A DNA stretch of 64,000 nucleotides from Actinomadura parmotrematis (GCF_019458805.1 NZ_JAIBOA010000004.1:124001-188000), one strand, 5' to 3'; positions 10,375 through 19,259 are shown, numbered from the stretch's first letter. Notes: a model not told the origin generated them from the sequence alone. Numbers and translations are program-made.

Positions 10375-11047
10375 CCCGGACGGGCCGCAGGACGCCGTCG
10401 CGGATCTCGGCGGCGGCGTCGGCGGCGTCCAGGTGGTCGCGGTCGTGGGTGACGAGGACGGTGGCGGTGCCGCGCTCGCGGGTGAGGCGCGCGAGCAGGG
10501 CGACGACGGCGGCGCCGCGCTCGCGGTCCAGGGCGCTGGTCGGCTCGTCGGCCAGCAGGACGGCGGGTCCGTTCATCAGCGCGCGGGCGATGCCGACGCG
10601 CTGGCGCTGCCCGCCCGACAGGGCGTGCGGGCGGCGGTCGGCCAGGTCGGCGAGGCCGACCGCGTCCAGCAGCTCCAGCGCCCGCGGCCGGGCGCGGGCG
10701 GGGGAGCGGCCGTCCAGCCGCGCCATCACCTGGAGCTGCTCGGCGGCGGTCAGCGAGGCGAGCAGGTTCGGCTGCTGGAACACGATGCCGATCGACCGGC
10801 GGCGCAGGGCGGCCAGCTCGCCGCGGCCGAGCCCGGCGGTCGGGACGCCGCCGACGGCGACGGTGCCGCTGTCGGGCGCGACGAGCGTCGCGGCCACGGC
10901 GAGCAGGCTCGACTTGCCCGACCCCGACGGGCCGGCGACGGCGGTGAGGTGGCCCGCCGGGACCGCCAGCGAGACGCGGTCGAGGGCGGTGAGGCGGCCC
11001 GCGCCGTCGGGGTAGGTGAGGGTGACGCCGGTCAGGGCGAGGCTCAT
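10346..11047 (-). CDS. ABC transporter ATP-binding protein (MacB/LolD type)
   Basis: This 233-aa ATPase has Walker A GPSGSGKSS, Q-loop VFQQPNLL, signature LSGGQRQRVGIARAL, Walker B VLLADEPTSALD and switch His in VLVTHDRDH. The LolD/MacB-like layout and the adjacent FtsX-type permease point to an exporter or extraction system rather than an importer. The ATG at 11047 overlaps the permease stop (ATGA), so the two are translationally coupled. The substrate is unknown. The neighbouring two-component system is read from the opposite strand and may control it. Confidence 0.9.
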   Translation of the reverse strand: MSLALTGVTLTYPDGAGRLTALDRVSLAVPAGHLTAVAGPSGSGKSSLLAVAATLVAPDSGTVAVGGVPTAGLGRGELAALRRRSIGIVFQQPNLLASLTAAEQLQVMARLDGRSPARARPRALELLDAVGLADLADRRPHALSGGQRQRVGIARALMNGPAVLLADEPTSALDRERGAAVVALLARLTRERGTATVLVTHDRDHLDAADAAAEIRDGVLRPVRATRAAPRSP

Positions 11048-12123
11048 CGGACGCTCCCGAGGGCGGTCAGCGGGTCGACGGAGGTGATGCGGCGGACCGC
11101 CAGCGCGGCCCCGCCCGCCCCGAGCGCGATCAGCACGGCGGCCGGGCCGAGGACGCCGGCGGGGGACACCGCGAACGGCACCCGCCCGGCGACGAGGGCG
11201 CCGGCCCCGGCCGCGAGGGCGGTGCCGAGCGCGGTCCCGGCGACCAGCAGGACGAGGGCCTGCCCGAGCGCGTCGCGCAGCAGCAGCGCGGTGGGGGCGC
11301 CGAGCGCCTTCAGCACGGCGACGTCGCCGCTCCGCTGGATCGTCCACACGGTGAAGAAGGCGCCGACGACCAGCGCCGAGATCGCGAACAGGAAGCCGCG
11401 CATGAGCTGCAGGGAGGCGTTCTCGGAGGAGTAGGCGCCGATCGCGGCCAGGGAGGCGCCCTTGGCGACGGTCCGCGTCCCGGCGGCCCGGTCGGCGGCG
11501 GCGATGCCGGCGCCGTCGGAGGTCCGCAGGGCCAGGACGGTCGCGGCGGGCCGCGCGTCGCCGGACGGCGGCGCGGCCGCCCGCCAGGTCGCCAGGTCCG
11601 TCCAGACCACCGGCGTGTGGCTGAAGCTCGCCGCGCCGCGCACGGCGGCGACGGTCAGGCGCCGCCCGGCGACCGCGACGGCGTCCCCGGCGCGCACGCC
11701 GAGCGCGTCTGCGGCGCCGGCGGACAGCACGGCCGTCCCGCCGCCGACCGCGCCGGGCGCGAGCGGCGACCCGGGGCGGACGCCGAACACCGCCACCCCG
11801 GCGCTCCGGCCGCCGGCCGCGGCGGCCCGGGTGGAGGTGACGCCGAGCGGTTCGGCGCTCCGCACGCCCGGGACGCCGTCCCAGGCGCGCACCTGCCCGG
11901 CGGTGAGGGCGGACTCGGCGTACGAGAGGTCCTGCCCGCGGCCGGGGGCGGCGAAGACGATCCGGTCGGCGGGCAGGCCGGTGACGGCGGAGGTGTTCTG
12001 GCGGCCGAGGCCGGCGGTCAGCCCCGACAGCAGCCCGACCAGCAGGGTGATGAGGACGATCACCGTCCCCATGAGGGCGAACCGGCCCCTGGCGTGGCGG
12101 AGGTCTCTCCAGGCGACGAACAC
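11044..12123 (-). CDS. FtsX-type ABC transporter permease
   Basis: This 359-aa MacB/FtsX permease has an N-terminal TM helix (FALMGTVIVLITLLVGLLSG), a large extracytoplasmic domain of about 200 residues and three C-terminal TM helices containing FFTVWTIQRSGDVAVLKALG, a typical FtsX-domain coupling segment. It starts with GTG at 12123. Together with the ATPase it forms a complete two-gene half-transporter set, presumably working as a dimer. Confidence 0.88.
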   Translation of the reverse strand: MFVAWRDLRHARGRFALMGTVIVLITLLVGLLSGLTAGLGRQNTSAVTGLPADRIVFAAPGRGQDLSYAESALTAGQVRAWDGVPGVRSAEPLGVTSTRAAAAGGRSAGVAVFGVRPGSPLAPGAVGGGTAVLSAGAADALGVRAGDAVAVAGRRLTVAAVRGAASFSHTPVVWTDLATWRAAAPPSGDARPAATVLALRTSDGAGIAAADRAAGTRTVAKGASLAAIGAYSSENASLQLMRGFLFAISALVVGAFFTVWTIQRSGDVAVLKALGAPTALLLRDALGQALVLLVAGTALGTALAAGAGALVAGRVPFAVSPAGVLGPAAVLIALGAGGAALAVRRITSVDPLTALGSVR

Positions 12124-12182
12124 GGCGGTGACCCGGCCTTTCGGGGAGGCGGAAGCGGTACCCCTCCACCCTCGCCGCGCGG

Positions 12183-12210
12183 CGCCGCCCGCCGGATCCG
12201 GCGGGCGGCG
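12183..12210. promoter_or_regulatory. 28-bp perfect palindrome between divergent ABC and two-component operons
   Basis: The 28 bases are a perfect inverted repeat centred on GGATCC, with the half-site CGCCGCCCGCCGGA. It sits 60 bp upstream of the permease start and 87 bp upstream of the kinase start. Both flanking units read away from it, so a terminator role is unlikely; an operator or cruciform is the better guess. Confidence 0.5.
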
Positions 12211-12296
12211 GCACTTCGCGGGCCGGAGGATCGCGGCCGGGTTCTAACTTTCGATTGACGCGGACCTGGGTCCCGGCCTCCTAGCCTGGAGGTGAC

Positions 12297-13484
12297 GTGA
12301 ACGAGACCTCGCCCGCCCTCACCCCGACGCTCCGGGTCCTGGCCGGCTGCCTGCACCTGCTGGTCGCCGGGCTGCTGGCGCTGGCCGCCGTGCGCGCTGC
12401 GGCGGACCACGCCTGGCACGCCGTCGCGGTCGCCGCCGCGCTCGCCCTCGTCTACGCCGCCGGACCGGCGCTGCCCGCCGTCCGGGAGTCACGGCGCGCG
12501 GCCGCGCTCTGGCTGGGCGCGCTCGGCGCGGTGTGGCTGGTACTGCTGGCCCTGTCGGTCGACGCGGTGTGGCTGGCGTTCCCGCTCTACTTCCTCGCCC
12601 TGCACCTGCTGCCGCGTCGCGCGGGCCTCGCCGCCGTCGTCGCCGCCGCGACGGCCGCCGTCGCCGGCTTCGCCGGGCACAGCGGAGGCCTCACCGCGGC
12701 GGGCGTCCTCGGCCCCGTGCTCGGCGCGGCCGTCGCCGTCGCCGTGGTGCGCGGCTACCAGGCGCTGTACCGCGAGAGCGAGCGGCGGCGCCGGCTGATC
12801 GAGGAGCTCACCGCCGCGCGCGCCGGACTGGCCGAGGCCGAGCGCGCCGCCGGCGTCCTCGCCGAGCGCGAGCGGCTGGCCCGCGAGATCCACGACACCC
12901 TGGCCCAGGGGCTGACCAGCATCCAGCTCCTGCTGAGCGCGGCCGAACGCGACCTGCCCGCCCGCCCCGGCGCCGCCGCCGGGTACGTCGGGCAGGCCCG
13001 GCGGGCCGCCGCCGACAACCTCGCCGAGGCCCGCCGGTTCGTCGCCGCGCTCGCTCCGCCCGCGCTGGAGGACGCCACCCTGGCGGACGCGCTGGAGCGG
13101 CTCTGCGCCACCACCGCAGCGCGCCACGGCCTCGCCGTCCGCTTCCACCTGGAGGGGACGCCCGCGCCGCTGCCGACCGCGCGCGAGGTCGCCCTGCTGC
13201 GCGTCGCGCAGTCGGCCCTCGCCAACACCGTGCGGCACGCGCGCGCCGCCACCGCCGACGTCACCCTCGCCTACCGCGGCGACGGCGTCGTCCTGGAGGT
13301 CGCCGACGACGGCGCGGGCTTCGACCCGGCGGCCCCGCCGGACGGCGAGGGGTTCGGGCTGGGCGCGATGCGCGCCCGCGCGGACGCCGCCGGCGGCGCC
13401 CTCACCGTCGACGCGGCGCCCGGCCGGGGCACCCGCCTGGCCGTCCGCCTGCCCGCCGCCGGATCCGATGGGGGCCGCCCGTGA
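12297..13484 (+). CDS. sensor histidine kinase, NarL/DesK class
   Basis: This 395-aa membrane kinase has hydrophobic segments over about residues 10-155 with little extracytoplasmic sequence, so it may sense membrane state. A coiled-coil-like stretch leads into HisKA_3 with phospho-acceptor His199 in AREIHDTLAQGL. The HATPase domain has NTVRHARA (N box) and VADDGAGFDP (G1 box). GGAGGTGAC precedes the GTG start. Its stop overlaps the regulator start (GTGA). Divergence from an ABC exporter suggests envelope-stress or drug sensing, which is inference only. Confidence 0.9.
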   Translation: MNETSPALTPTLRVLAGCLHLLVAGLLALAAVRAAADHAWHAVAVAAALALVYAAGPALPAVRESRRAAALWLGALGAVWLVLLALSVDAVWLAFPLYFLALHLLPRRAGLAAVVAAATAAVAGFAGHSGGLTAAGVLGPVLGAAVAVAVVRGYQALYRESERRRRLIEELTAARAGLAEAERAAGVLAERERLAREIHDTLAQGLTSIQLLLSAAERDLPARPGAAAGYVGQARRAAADNLAEARRFVAALAPPALEDATLADALERLCATTAARHGLAVRFHLEGTPAPLPTAREVALLRVAQSALANTVRHARAATADVTLAYRGDGVVLEVADDGAGFDPAAPPDGEGFGLGAMRARADAAGGALTVDAAPGRGTRLAVRLPAAGSDGGRP

Positions 13485-14119
13485 CCGGCCCGGTCGTCCG
13501 GCTGCTGGTGGCCGACGACCATCCCGTGGTGCGGGCCGGGCTCCGCGCCGTCCTGGAGGGCGAGCCGGACCTGCGCGTCGTCGCCGAGGCCGCGACCGCC
13601 GAGGAGGCCGTCGCCCGCGCCGCCGCCGGGGACGTCGACGTCGTCCTCATGGACCTGCGGTTCGGCGGCGGGATGACCGGCGCCGAGGCCACCGCCGCGA
13701 TCGGCGCGCGGCCCGGCGCGCCCCGCGTCCTCGTCGTCACCACCTACGACACCGACGCCGACGTGCTGCCCGCGATCGAGGCGGGCGCCACCGGCTACCT
13801 GCTGAAGGACGCGCCGCCCGGCGAGCTCGCGGCCGCCGTCCGCACCGCCGCTGACGGGCGCGCCGCGCTCGCCCCGGCCGTCGCCGACCGGCTGATGCAC
13901 CGGCTGCGGGCGCCCGGGGCGGCGCTGACGCCCCGCGAGACCGAGGTGCTCTCGCTCGTCGCGGCCGGCCTGTCCAACCAGGACGTCGGCCGCCGCCTGC
14001 ACCTCACCGAGGGCACCGTGAAGTCGCACCTGGCCCGCGTCTACGCCAAGCTCGGCGTCGCGTCGCGCACGGCCGCCGTCGCCGCGGCCGCCGACCTCGG
14101 GTACATCCGGCGGCGGTGA
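13481..14119 (+). CDS. response regulator, NarL/FixJ family
   Basis: This 212-aa regulator has a receiver domain with acidic pair D12/D13, phospho-acceptor Asp58 in VVLMDLRFGG, Thr in VTTYD and Lys in YLLKDAPP. A LuxR-type HTH covers about residues 145-205 (LTPRETEVLSLVAAGLSNQD and LTEGTVKSHLARVYAKLG). It is coupled to the upstream kinase. The likely targets are its own operon and the divergent ABC genes. Confidence 0.92.
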   Translation: MTGPVVRLLVADDHPVVRAGLRAVLEGEPDLRVVAEAATAEEAVARAAAGDVDVVLMDLRFGGGMTGAEATAAIGARPGAPRVLVVTTYDTDADVLPAIEAGATGYLLKDAPPGELAAAVRTAADGRAALAPAVADRLMHRLRAPGAALTPRETEVLSLVAAGLSNQDVGRRLHLTEGTVKSHLARVYAKLGVASRTAAVAAAADLGYIRRR

Positions 14120-14123
14120 CGGG

Positions 14124-14142
14124 CCACAACCGGCGGTTGTGG
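14124..14142 (+). terminator. short hairpin after the two-component operon
   Basis: CCACAACC and GGTTGTGG form a perfect 8-bp stem with a 3-base loop, starting five bases after the regulator stop. There is no U-run. It could act as an attenuating or terminating hairpin, or as a binding site upstream of the next gene. Confidence 0.45.
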
Positions 14143-14198
14143 GAAGGGGCCGCGGGGGTTGTTGGACGCGGGCGGCCCCGATGCGGTGGGGTCGCACC

Positions 14199-14762
14199 AT
14201 GGATCAGGTTCTTCTCGTCATGGACGTCCAGCGCGCGGTGGTCGACGCCCTCGGCGACCGCGCCGCCGCCTACACGGCACGGCTCGGCGCGACGGTCGCG
14301 GCGGCACGGGCGGCGGGCGTGCCCGTCGTCCACGTGGTGCTGTCGTTCCGCGCCGGGCACCCGGAGATCGCGCCCGACAACCACGGGTTCCGCGGCCTCG
14401 CCGACGCGGACGCGCTCGGGCCGGGCGACCCGGGCGCCGAGATCCACCCGGCGGTCGCGCCGCTGCCCGGCGAGCCGGTCGTGGCCAAGCACTTCTACGG
14501 CGCGTTCGCCGGCACCGACCTCGACACGCTGCTGCGGGCCGCCGGCGTCCGCCGCCTGGTGCTGGCGGGCCTCGCCACCAGCGGCGTCGTGCTGTCGGCC
14601 CAGCGCGAGGCCGTCGAGCGGCAGTACCCGCACACCGTGCTGTCCGACGGCTGCGACGACCCCGACCCCGAGCTGCACACCGTCCTGATGGACCGCGTCC
14701 TCGCCCGCACCGCCACCGTCCTCACCTGCGCGGAGTGGACGGCGGCCCTGCCGGCGGGCTGA
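14199..14762 (+). CDS. isochorismatase-fold protein lacking the catalytic Cys
   Basis: This is a 187-aa protein of the cysteine hydrolase/isochorismatase superfamily. The catalytic Asp (VMDVQ, residue 9) and Lys (VVAKHFYGAF) are visible. The position that holds the nucleophilic Cys in hydrolases (GxATxxCV) reads GLATSGVVLSA, so Cys is replaced by Val. Homologues with TSGVVLS are known in this superfamily and need not be hydrolases. The ATG at 14199 is the only start with family-like spacing; its RBS is weak (GGTGGGG). A hairpin terminator follows directly. Confidence 0.85.
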   Translation: MDQVLLVMDVQRAVVDALGDRAAAYTARLGATVAAARAAGVPVVHVVLSFRAGHPEIAPDNHGFRGLADADALGPGDPGAEIHPAVAPLPGEPVVAKHFYGAFAGTDLDTLLRAAGVRRLVLAGLATSGVVLSAQREAVERQYPHTVLSDGCDDPDPELHTVLMDRVLARTATVLTCAEWTAALPAG

Positions 14763-14774
14763 CCGGGCGGGGCG

Positions 14775-14801
14775 CGGACCGGCCCGTCCTGGGCCGGTCC
14801 G
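14775..14801 (+). terminator. strong hairpin downstream of the isochorismatase-fold gene
   Basis: CGGACCGGCCC and GGGCCGGTCCG form a perfect 11-bp stem with loop GTCCT, 12 bases after the stop at 14762. It ends just before the LuxR-type gene. There is no U-run, as is common in GC-rich actinobacteria. Confidence 0.6.
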
Positions 14802-14817
14802 TGTGAGAATGCCCGGC

Positions 14818-17292
14818 ATGGAGCTGCTGGAGCGGGCGGGCTTCCTGGACGCGCTGCGGGCGTGCCCCACGGGCCGCGTCGTGCTGGTGTCGGGCGAGGC
14901 CGGCATCGGCAAGACCGCCCTCGTGCGCGCCTTCTGCGAGCAGGACGGGCGCCGCGCCCTGTGGGGCGCCTGCGACGCGCTCAGCACGCCGCGCCCCCTC
15001 GGGCCGCTGCACGACATCGCCCGCGCCGCCGGGGGCGGCCTCGCCGCCGCGATGGCGGCCGAGAGCTCCCGGCACGAGCTGTTCACCGCCTTCCTCGACC
15101 GGCTGACGCGGCCCGCGATCGCCGTCGTGGAGGACGCGCACTGGGCCGACGAGGCCACCCTCGACCTGCTGGTGTTCGCGGGCCGCCGGATGGCCGGCAC
15201 CAACGGCCTGCTCGTCGTCACCTACCGCGACGACGAGGTCGGCCCCGGGCACCCGCTGCTCGCCGTCCTCGGCGCCCTCGCCACCGACCGGACGGTGCTG
15301 CGGATCGCGCTGCCGCCGCTGTCGGTCGAAGGAGTCGCGGCGCTCGCCGGTGGCGGCGGCCCGGCCGCCGAGCGCCTGCACGCCCGCACCGGCGGCAACC
15401 CCTTCTTCGTCACCGAGGCCCTCGCCGACCCCGGCCGGGCCGTGCCCGGCACCGTCCGCGACGCCGTCCTCGCGCGCGCGGCGGCGCTCGGCGCGGACGC
15501 GCGGGCCGCCCTCGACGCCATCGCGGTCTTCCCCGGGCACGCGCTGCTGCCGCTCGTGCAGGCCGCGCCCGAGGCGGTGGACGCCTGCGTCGGCGCGGGC
15601 GTCGTCGTCCGCGAGGGCGGCCGGGTGCGGTTCCGCCACGAGCTCGCCCGGCTCGCCGTCGAGGACGCGGTGCCGCCCGCCCGCCGCGCCGCCCTGCACG
15701 CCCGCGCCCTCGCCGACCTCGCCCGCCGCGGCGCCGACCCGGCGCGGCTCGCCCACCACGCCGAGGAGGCCGGCGACGTCGCCGCCGTCCTCGTGCACGC
15801 GCCCGCCGCCGCCGAGCGCGCCTTCGCGGTGAGCGCCAACCGGCAGGCCGCCGACCACCTGCGGCGCGCCCTCGACCACGCCGACCTGCTGGACGCGCGG
15901 GACCGCGCCGGGCTGCTCGAACGCTACGCCGAGGCCTGCACCCGCCTGGACCGCGACGACCGCGCCCTCGACCTGTCCCGCGAGGCCCTGGAGTGCTGGC
16001 GCGCCGCCGGCGAGCCCGACCGCGCCGCCGCGCTGCTCGCCCGCACCGCGCACTTCCTCTGGCTGACCGGCGACTCCGCCGCCGCCCGCGCCGCCGTCGC
16101 CGAGGCCCTCGACCTGGCCCGCAGCCTGCCGCCCGGCCCGGCGCTCGCCGCCGCCTTCACCTGGTCGGCGTTCCTGCTCATGTACGCCCGCGAGATCCCC
16201 GCCGCGATCGAGACCGGCGAGCGCGCCGTCGACCTCGCCGAGCGGTTCGGCGACCGCGCGCTCCTCGCCCGCGCGCTGAACGCCGTCGGGTCGGCGCTGT
16301 GGTTCCACGAGCCCGACCGCGCCGAGGGCCACCTGACCCGCGCCGTGGAGATCGCGCTGCGCGTCGGGGACGAGGTCGGCGCGGCGTCGGCGCTGTCCAA
16401 CCTCGGGTCGGGGGCGGGCGAGATCCGCCGCTACGCCGTCGCCGAGCGGTGGCTGCGCGAGGCGATCGATTGGTGCACCGTCCGCGACCTGGACCGCAAC
16501 CGCCGCTACAGCAGCGCCTGGCTCGCCCGCTGCCTGTTCGAGCGCGGCGAGTGGGACGAGGCCGTGACCGTCCTGGAGCAGACCGAGCTGGAGGGCGCCG
16601 CGCCCGCCCGCATCGTCGCGCTCACCGTCCTCGGGCGGCTCCGGGTGCGGCGCGGCGAGCCCGGCGCGGCCGAGCCGCTGGAGGAGGCGTGGCGGCTCGC
16701 CGTCCGCACCGGCGACCTGCAGCGCCTCTGGCCCGCCGCCGCCGGACGCGCCGAGCTCGCGCGCTTCGAGGGCCGTCCGACGGGACCGCTCGTCCGCGAC
16801 ACCTACGAGCTCGCCGTCCGACTACGGCACGGCTGGGCGATCGGGGAACTGGAGCAGTTCCTCGACGACGCGCCCGCGCGTGCGCACGAGGACGCCGCCG
16901 AGCCGTATCGGCTCGACCCCGTTGCGGGCGCGCGCGTGTGGGAGAAGCTCGGCTGTCCCTACGAGGCCGCGATGTCGCTGTCCCGCAGCGAGGCGCACCT
17001 GCGGGAGGCGCTCGGCATCTTCGAGCGCCTCGGCGCGCGTCCCGCCGCCGACATGGCCTCGCGCCGCATGCGCGAGCGCGGCCTGCGCGCGCCCCGCCGC
17101 GCCACCCTCGCCCACCCGCACGGCCTCACCGAGCGCGAGGCCGACGTCCTCGCCCTGCTGCGCGAAGGGCTGCGCAACGCCGAGATCGCCGAACGGCTGC
17201 ACATCTCGGAGAAGACCGCCGGGCACCACGTCTCCTCCATCCTCGCCAAGCTCGGCGTCCGCACCCGCCGCGAGGCGGCCCGGCTGGAGTAG
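14818..17292 (+). CDS. large LuxR-family ATPase regulator (LAL/MalT-like)
   Basis: This regulator of about 824 aa has an N-terminal P-loop ATPase with Walker A SGEAGIGKTALV (about residues 24-35) and Walker B-like IAVVEDAHWADEATL. A long helical TPR-like middle part (about 330-680) follows, then a C-terminal LuxR HTH (LTEREADVLALLREGLRNAE, then LHISEKTAGHHVSSILAKLG). LAL regulators are typically ligand-controlled activators. Possible starts are GTG 14803, ATG 14809 and ATG 14818; 14818 gives the usual MELLER.G opening. The genes next to it are small and do not reveal a target. Confidence 0.88.
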   Translation: MELLERAGFLDALRACPTGRVVLVSGEAGIGKTALVRAFCEQDGRRALWGACDALSTPRPLGPLHDIARAAGGGLAAAMAAESSRHELFTAFLDRLTRPAIAVVEDAHWADEATLDLLVFAGRRMAGTNGLLVVTYRDDEVGPGHPLLAVLGALATDRTVLRIALPPLSVEGVAALAGGGGPAAERLHARTGGNPFFVTEALADPGRAVPGTVRDAVLARAAALGADARAALDAIAVFPGHALLPLVQAAPEAVDACVGAGVVVREGGRVRFRHELARLAVEDAVPPARRAALHARALADLARRGADPARLAHHAEEAGDVAAVLVHAPAAAERAFAVSANRQAADHLRRALDHADLLDARDRAGLLERYAEACTRLDRDDRALDLSREALECWRAAGEPDRAAALLARTAHFLWLTGDSAAARAAVAEALDLARSLPPGPALAAAFTWSAFLLMYAREIPAAIETGERAVDLAERFGDRALLARALNAVGSALWFHEPDRAEGHLTRAVEIALRVGDEVGAASALSNLGSGAGEIRRYAVAERWLREAIDWCTVRDLDRNRRYSSAWLARCLFERGEWDEAVTVLEQTELEGAAPARIVALTVLGRLRVRRGEPGAAEPLEEAWRLAVRTGDLQRLWPAAAGRAELARFEGRPTGPLVRDTYELAVRLRHGWAIGELEQFLDDAPARAHEDAAEPYRLDPVAGARVWEKLGCPYEAAMSLSRSEAHLREALGIFERLGARPAADMASRRMRERGLRAPRRATLAHPHGLTEREADVLALLREGLRNAEIAERLHISEKTAGHHVSSILAKLGVRTRREAARLE

Positions 17293-17407
17293 GGAGGCCG
17301 CCCGCCCGAGATAGGGAGGCGGGACGCGCAGACCGGGAGGTCCTCCCGATGCGGCGGGATCCCGCCCGCTCCGACACTGGTGCCCTCAGTGAGAAGGAGC
17401 GTGCGGC

Positions 17408-17680
17408 ATGCCGCGATACCTGGTCCAGCGGACCTTTGCGGACGGGCTGTTCATCCCCGTCGACGGCGAGGGCGCGAAGGCGTGCCTGGAGGTCGTCGAG
17501 GAGAACGCCAAGTACGGCGTCACCTGGGTGCACTCCTACGTCAGCCCGGACAAGAGCGTCAGCTACTGCGTCTACGACGGGCCGTCCCCGGCCGCGATCC
17601 GGGAGGCCGCGCAGGCGGCCAATCTTCCGGTCGACCAGATCACCGAGGTCAGGGTCCTCGACCCGTACTTCTACCACTAA
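17408..17680 (+). CDS. DUF4242 / SCO4226-like small protein
   Basis: This 90-aa single-domain protein opens MPRYLVQRTF and contains a conserved-looking core VTWVHSYVSPDKSVSYCVYD and PSPAAIREAAQAANLPVDQI. The pattern fits the DUF4242 family, whose member SCO4226 binds nickel as a small ferredoxin-fold dimer. Metal ligands are not certain here. The RBS GAAGGAG lies nine bases before the ATG. It is 15 bp upstream of the LppU-like gene and is probably cotranscribed with it. Confidence 0.75.
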   Translation: MPRYLVQRTFADGLFIPVDGEGAKACLEVVEENAKYGVTWVHSYVSPDKSVSYCVYDGPSPAAIREAAQAANLPVDQITEVRVLDPYFYH

Positions 17681-17695
17681 GGGAGAGACAGGCAG

Positions 17696-18085
17696 ATGGC
17701 TTACGCTCAGCAGCAGGGGTACCCGCCGCCGCCCGCGCCGGCGAAGCGCTCGTCGGGGCGCCGCTGGCTCGTGGTGCTCGCGGTGATCGTGGTGCTGATC
17801 GGCGGGCTCGTCGCGCTCGGCGCGTGGGCGTCGCAGGGCAGCCCCGACAGCGCCAAGGCCGGCGACTGCGTCGCGCGCCCCGGCGCCGACGACCTGAAAG
17901 TCGTCAAGTGCACGGACGCGTCGGCCGCCTTCAAGGTGCTCGGCCGCGTCGACGACAAGTACAAGTACCAGTTCGACCAGGACAGCAAGACGCTGTGCGC
18001 CCCCTACCAGGGCACCCGCAGCGCCTTCTGGCGGGGCGAGTCCGGCAAGCAGGGCTACGTGCTCTGCCTCGGCCCGGTCGGCTGA
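17696..18085 (+). CDS. LppU/SCO3897-family membrane-anchored protein
   Basis: This 129-aa protein has a short Pro/Gln-rich cytoplasmic tail, one TM helix (about residues 24-45, WLVVLAVIVVLIGGLVALGA) and an extracytoplasmic domain with four Cys (GDCVARP, VVKCTDA, KTLCAPY and YVLCLGP), probably two disulfides. This matches the LppU/SCO3897 pattern, whose function is unknown. GGGAGA lies upstream of the ATG. Confidence 0.8.
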   Translation: MAYAQQQGYPPPPAPAKRSSGRRWLVVLAVIVVLIGGLVALGAWASQGSPDSAKAGDCVARPGADDLKVVKCTDASAAFKVLGRVDDKYKYQFDQDSKTLCAPYQGTRSAFWRGESGKQGYVLCLGPVG

Positions 18086-18090
18086 GCCCG

Positions 18091-18122
18091 GCCGTCCGTC
18101 CGGCCGTCCGTCCGTCCGTCCG
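18091..18122. repeat. GTCC microsatellite
   Basis: A run of GTCC/GGCCGTCC tetramers (two short blocks, the longer with four near-contiguous units) follows the LppU-like stop. It is a simple slippage-prone repeat in noncoding DNA. Confidence 0.8.
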
Positions 18123-18144
18123 GCGGGGGCGGACCGGGTGACGC

Positions 18145-18171
18145 TGGTCACATGACCAAACGCTTGCTAGG
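18145..18171. promoter_or_regulatory. overlapping candidate operators upstream of the DapB-like gene
   Basis: TGGTCA-CA-TGACCA (18145-18158) is a perfect 6-2-6 inverted repeat. It overlaps the near-palindrome CCAAACGCTTGCTAGG (18156-18171), which resembles TetR-type operators seen before actinobacterial lipid-metabolism genes. The second ends only eight bases before the ATG at 18180, a good place for repression. Confidence 0.5.
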
Positions 18172-18179
18172 CTCCGGGC

Positions 18180-19259
18180 ATGATCCGCACGGCCGTCTGG
18201 GGCACCGGCAACGTGGGGCGCCTCGCCATCGCGGCGGTGGACGCGCACCCGGCCCTCGAACTCGCCGCGGTGCTCGTCCGCGACCCGGCCAAGGCCGGGC
18301 GCGACGCCGGCGACCTCGCCGGGCTGGGCCGCCGGCTCGGCGTCGCCGCCACCACCGACGCCGGGGCGGTGCTCGCCGGGGGCCACCGCGCCGTCGTCTA
18401 CGCCGCGTCCGGCGACGTCCGCCCGGACGGGGCGCTGGCCGACGTCGTCCGCGCCGTGCGCACCGGCCACATCGTCGTCACCCCCGCCCTCTACGCCCTC
18501 TACGACCCGGCGAGCGCCCCCGCCGAGATGCGCGACCCGGTGCTCGCCGCGGTCGCCGAGGGCGGCGGCGCGCTGTTCGTGTCCGGCGTGGACCCCGGCT
18601 GGGGCAACGACGTGCTGCCGCTGCTCGTCAGCGGCCTCGGCGGCGCCATCGACGCCGTCCGCTGCCAGGAGATCTTCGACTACTCGGCCTACGACCAGGA
18701 GGACTCGGTCCGCCACCTGGTCGGCATGGGCCACCCCCTGGACTACGAGCCGCCGATGCTCGCCCCGACCGTCCCGACGATGGTGTGGGGCGGGCAGATC
18801 CGGCTGATGGCCCGCGCCCTCGGCGCCGAGCTCGACGGCATCCGCGAGACCCTCGACCGCCGCCCGCTGGAGCACGGCGTCACGACCGCCGCCATGGGCG
18901 ACTTCGCCGCCGGCACGCAGGGCGCCGTCCGGTTCGAGGTCCAGGGCGTCGTGGCCGGCGAGCCGCGCCTCGTCATCGAGCACGTCACCCGCATCCACCC
19001 GTCCTGCGCGCCCGACTGGCCGCAGCCGCCGTCCGGCGACGGCGCGCACCGCGTCGTCATCGAGGGCGACCCGCGCATCGAGGTCACCGTCGAGGCCACC
19101 GCCGAGGGCGGCAACCGCGCGGCGGGCGGCAACGCCACCGCCGTCGGCCGCCTCGTGCACGCGATCGAGTGGCTCGCGGGCGCCGGGCCCGGCCTCTACG
19201 ACGCGCTGGACGTCCCGCTCCGCCCGGCGACGGGCCGCCTCGGAAGGAAGCGCGCGTGA
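18180..19259 (+). CDS. DapB-like NAD(P)-dependent oxidoreductase
   Basis: This 359-aa protein has an N-terminal Rossmann fold (VWGTGNVGRLAIAAV) and a DapB-like C-terminal half. The family is often named dihydrodipicolinate reductase or amine dehydrogenase-like in actinobacteria, but it is too long and too divergent for true DapB. The real substrate is unknown. Its stop overlaps the next start (GTGA), linking it to the AhpD-like gene. A paralogue lies at 27128-28210 on the other strand. Confidence 0.82.
   Translation: MIRTAVWGTGNVGRLAIAAVDAHPALELAAVLVRDPAKAGRDAGDLAGLGRRLGVAATTDAGAVLAGGHRAVVYAASGDVRPDGALADVVRAVRTGHIVVTPALYALYDPASAPAEMRDPVLAAVAEGGGALFVSGVDPGWGNDVLPLLVSGLGGAIDAVRCQEIFDYSAYDQEDSVRHLVGMGHPLDYEPPMLAPTVPTMVWGGQIRLMARALGAELDGIRETLDRRPLEHGVTTAAMGDFAAGTQGAVRFEVQGVVAGEPRLVIEHVTRIHPSCAPDWPQPPSGDGAHRVVIEGDPRIEVTVEATAEGGNRAAGGNATAVGRLVHAIEWLAGAGPGLYDALDVPLRPATGRLGRKRA

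Noticed and set aside
18091..18122. Considered as a CRISPR-like or functional repeat
   Set aside because: It is only a GTCC simple repeat without spacers.
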